Assembly (NCBI RefSeq): GCF_020539865.1 | Contig: NZ_JAJBQV010000017.1 | Span: forward strand, 1-54,034 | Origin: Megasphaera elsdenii | Lineage (GTDB): Bacteria > Bacillota > Negativicutes > Veillonellales > Megasphaeraceae | Direction: 5' to 3' | Length of the DNA: 54,034 nt | Shown here: positions 53,070 to 54,034 of the stretch, one piece after another | Layout of the letters: every line of letters starts with the position of its first letter | Position numbering within the stretch: position 1 is the first letter of the stretch | Translations under genes and position numbers: made by a program | The notes under the pieces: model-generated | Told to the model about the DNA's origin: nothing | What the model saw: the letters and a program-made list of their open reading frames with translations, nothing else | Databases searched by the model: none

Positions 53070-53704
53070 TGGCTTCGTATGATATCATCAAGGCCGCCTA
53101 TGCCACGACGGCTGTCCGCCGCGACCAGTATCCTGAAGGGAATGTGCCGGAAGTCGCCTTCCTCGGCCGTTCTAATGTCGGCAAGTCGAGCTTGATCAAT
53201 TCCTTGTGCAACCATCGCGGCCTGGCTCGTGTCAGCGGCGCACCGGGGAAGACGCAGACCATCAACTACTTCAGCGCAGCCCTGCGGCGGCGCAATGAAG
53301 CAGAAGGGGAGCAGCGCCTGCCTTTCTATTTAGTCGACCTGCCAGGCTATGGCTTTGCTAAGACTGGCGGCAGGAACCGCGATATGTGGAGTGCCTTTAT
53401 CGGCGAATACGTCACGCAGTCGCCGAACCTCTGCGTTCTCTGCCTGCTCGTCGACTTGCGCCATCCAGGCCTGGCCATTGACCAGCAAGCTTATGACTGG
53501 CTGGCCGGTGCCGGCGTCCCTTTGCAGATTGTAGGGACCAAGGCGGACAAGCTCAAGTCTAATGAAAAGAACCGAAACTTGGCCCAGCTCAACAAACTTT
53601 TCCCGTCGGACCGGCCGGCCTTGGCCTATTCGTCGCTCAAACGCGACGGCTTCGGGCCCTTGGCTAAGAACCTCTTTGAACGGGTGCTGGCCGTTAGCCG
53701 CTAA
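53069..53704 (+). CDS. engB: ribosome-biogenesis GTPase EngB/YsxC
   Basis: A 211-aa TrmE-Era-EngA-like GTPase needed for 50S assembly. G1 is GRSNVGKSS near residue 33, G2 includes PGKTQTINYF, G3 is DLPGYGFAK, and G4 is GTKADKLK. A charged stretch (ALRRRNEAEGEQR) between G2 and G3 lengthens the usual loop slightly. The lon-engB order is common in Firmicutes, and the one-base overlap with lon suggests coupling. Confidence 0.95.
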   Translation: MASYDIIKAAYATTAVRRDQYPEGNVPEVAFLGRSNVGKSSLINSLCNHRGLARVSGAPGKTQTINYFSAALRRRNEAEGEQRLPFYLVDLPGYGFAKTGGRNRDMWSAFIGEYVTQSPNLCVLCLLVDLRHPGLAIDQQAYDWLAGAGVPLQIVGTKADKLKSNEKNRNLAQLNKLFPSDRPALAYSSLKRDGFGPLAKNLFERVLAVSR

Positions 53705-53715
53705 CCACTAAAAAG

Positions 53716-53746
53716 AAGGCTGTCTTTTAAAGGCGGCCTTTTTTTT
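53716..53746 (+). terminator. terminator after engB
   Basis: A 9-bp stem (53716-53724 with 53732-53740, two G-T pairs) followed by a T-run of six or more. It closes the tig-engB region before the mobile element. Confidence 0.85.
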
Positions 53747-53759
53747 GCGCCTTTTATCG

Positions 53760-53826
53760 CTTAAGCCCCGCCAGAAGACTCCCACCCCTTAGGTAGGGGA
53801 TGAATGGCGGTGCTTGAGTGGGTTCA
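53760..53826 (+). mobile_element. probable IS605/IS1341-type end or omega-RNA-like palindrome
   Basis: CTTAAGCCCCGCCA (53760-53773) pairs with TGGCGGTGCTTGAG (53805-53818) with two mismatched or wobble positions, and encloses an inner hairpin ACCCC/GGGGA around 53784-53800. GGGTTCAA follows at 53819-53826. Imperfect subterminal palindromes of this sort mark the ends of IS200/IS605 elements, and the sequence resembles scaffold parts of TnpB guide RNAs. The exact element boundary cannot be set from this window. Confidence 0.55.
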
Positions 53827-53919
53827 ATGCCCGTAAAAAGCACAAAAACGCTGTAACTCATCTTGAAAATCATCGCTATTTGCCATACAATAATCATATA
53901 ATAAAAAGGAGGTGAAAAT

Positions 53920-54034
53920 ATGTATCTTACTCAGTCAAATGTCATCAGAAGTCTTTCCAAAGAAGAATATGCAATGCTACGGGAGATGTGCCAATACAGC
54001 AACAACCTCTACAATGTGGCTCTCTACAACATCA
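53920..54034 (+). CDS. tnpB: TnpB-type RNA-guided nuclease, N-terminal part (runs off the window)
   Basis: The first 38 codons of a gene cut by the window edge. The start ATG at 53920 follows AAAGGAGG. The peptide has the TnpB/OrfB N-terminal pattern: a short strand, LSKEEYAMLREMCQYSNNLYN, then VALYNI. TnpB proteins of IS200/IS605 elements are guide-RNA-directed nucleases with a RuvC domain, which would lie beyond the window. No tnpA transposase gene precedes it here, so the element may be of the IS1341 type. Confidence 0.75.
   Translation, partial: MYLTQSNVIRSLSKEEYAMLREMCQYSNNLYNVALYNI

Noticed and set aside
1..54034. CRISPR array, rRNA or tRNA genes
   Set aside because: No regularly spaced direct repeats and no rRNA or tRNA cloverleaf sequence were noticed on either strand when read by eye.

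Overview
The window looks like chromosomal DNA from a Firmicutes bacterium with a Gram-negative-type (diderm) envelope, class Negativicutes, and most like Megasphaera or a close relative in Veillonellales. The sequence basis is the mix of Firmicutes-type features (T-box leader on pheST, preQ1-I riboswitch, DivIB-like FtsQ, strong AGGAGG ribosome binding sites) with diderm features (ADP-heptose synthesis, two heptosyltransferases and an outer-membrane beta-barrel protein). MurE carries the meso-DAP motif DNPR. The genus is an inference. Nearly the whole window is dense housekeeping sequence. Only the last ~280 bases, which hold the start of a TnpB gene, are clearly mobile.

Layout. 57-6,270: an AlsS-type acetolactate synthase divergent from a TudS/DUF523 protein, signal peptidase I, a preQ1 riboswitch driving queT-queF, an unknown secreted protein, a convergent acyltransferase, and an ECF S-component. 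6,285-8,122: a DUF3592 membrane protein, then folE-folB-folK with overlapping ends. 8,125-10,337: an OmpR-type response regulator and its histidine kinase. 10,477-12,244 (minus): a DUF4931/HIT-like protein, a metallophosphoesterase and a 76-aa unknown. 12,350-14,870: deoD, an amidohydrolase, queD and queE. 14,890-17,221 (minus): a DEDDh exonuclease, a 42-aa secreted peptide missed by size cut-offs, and an aldehyde dehydrogenase. 17,430-21,978: a HAD phosphatase, an M16C metalloprotease and gluQ.

22,095-34,884 is a reduced division and cell wall (dcw) cluster: mraZ (with 10-bp-spaced operator repeats), rsmH, ftsL, murE, murF, mraY, murD, murG, murC, ddl, ftsQ, ftsZ. The genes usually found in it, ftsI (between ftsL and murE), ftsW (near murD/murG), murB and ftsA, are absent. 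It is followed by nrdR and a tightly overlapping ADP-heptose/LPS core operon (hldE, hldD, gmhB, two GT9 heptosyltransferases, a beta-barrel protein).

41,081-41,360 holds a free-standing non-coding RNA gene with a near-consensus sigma-A promoter, a closing helix joining its ends, several internal helices and a strong terminator. I could not assign it to tmRNA, SRP RNA or RNase P RNA. It is the best candidate here for something undescribed, although a divergent 6S RNA is possible. Then come two tandem hotdog thioesterases, an acyl-CoA dehydrogenase, a Phe-type T-box leader with pheS-pheT, and the protein quality-control run tig-clpP-clpX-lon-engB. The window ends inside a tnpB gene preceded by a large imperfect palindrome.

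Together the genes cover envelope building (dcw plus heptose), tetrahydrofolate and queuosine synthesis (folE feeds both pathways; queD, queE, queF and queT lie at two loci, and queC is not in the window), translation, and proteolysis. Genes are packed with 1-, 4- or 8-base overlaps, and convergent gene pairs share bidirectional terminators.
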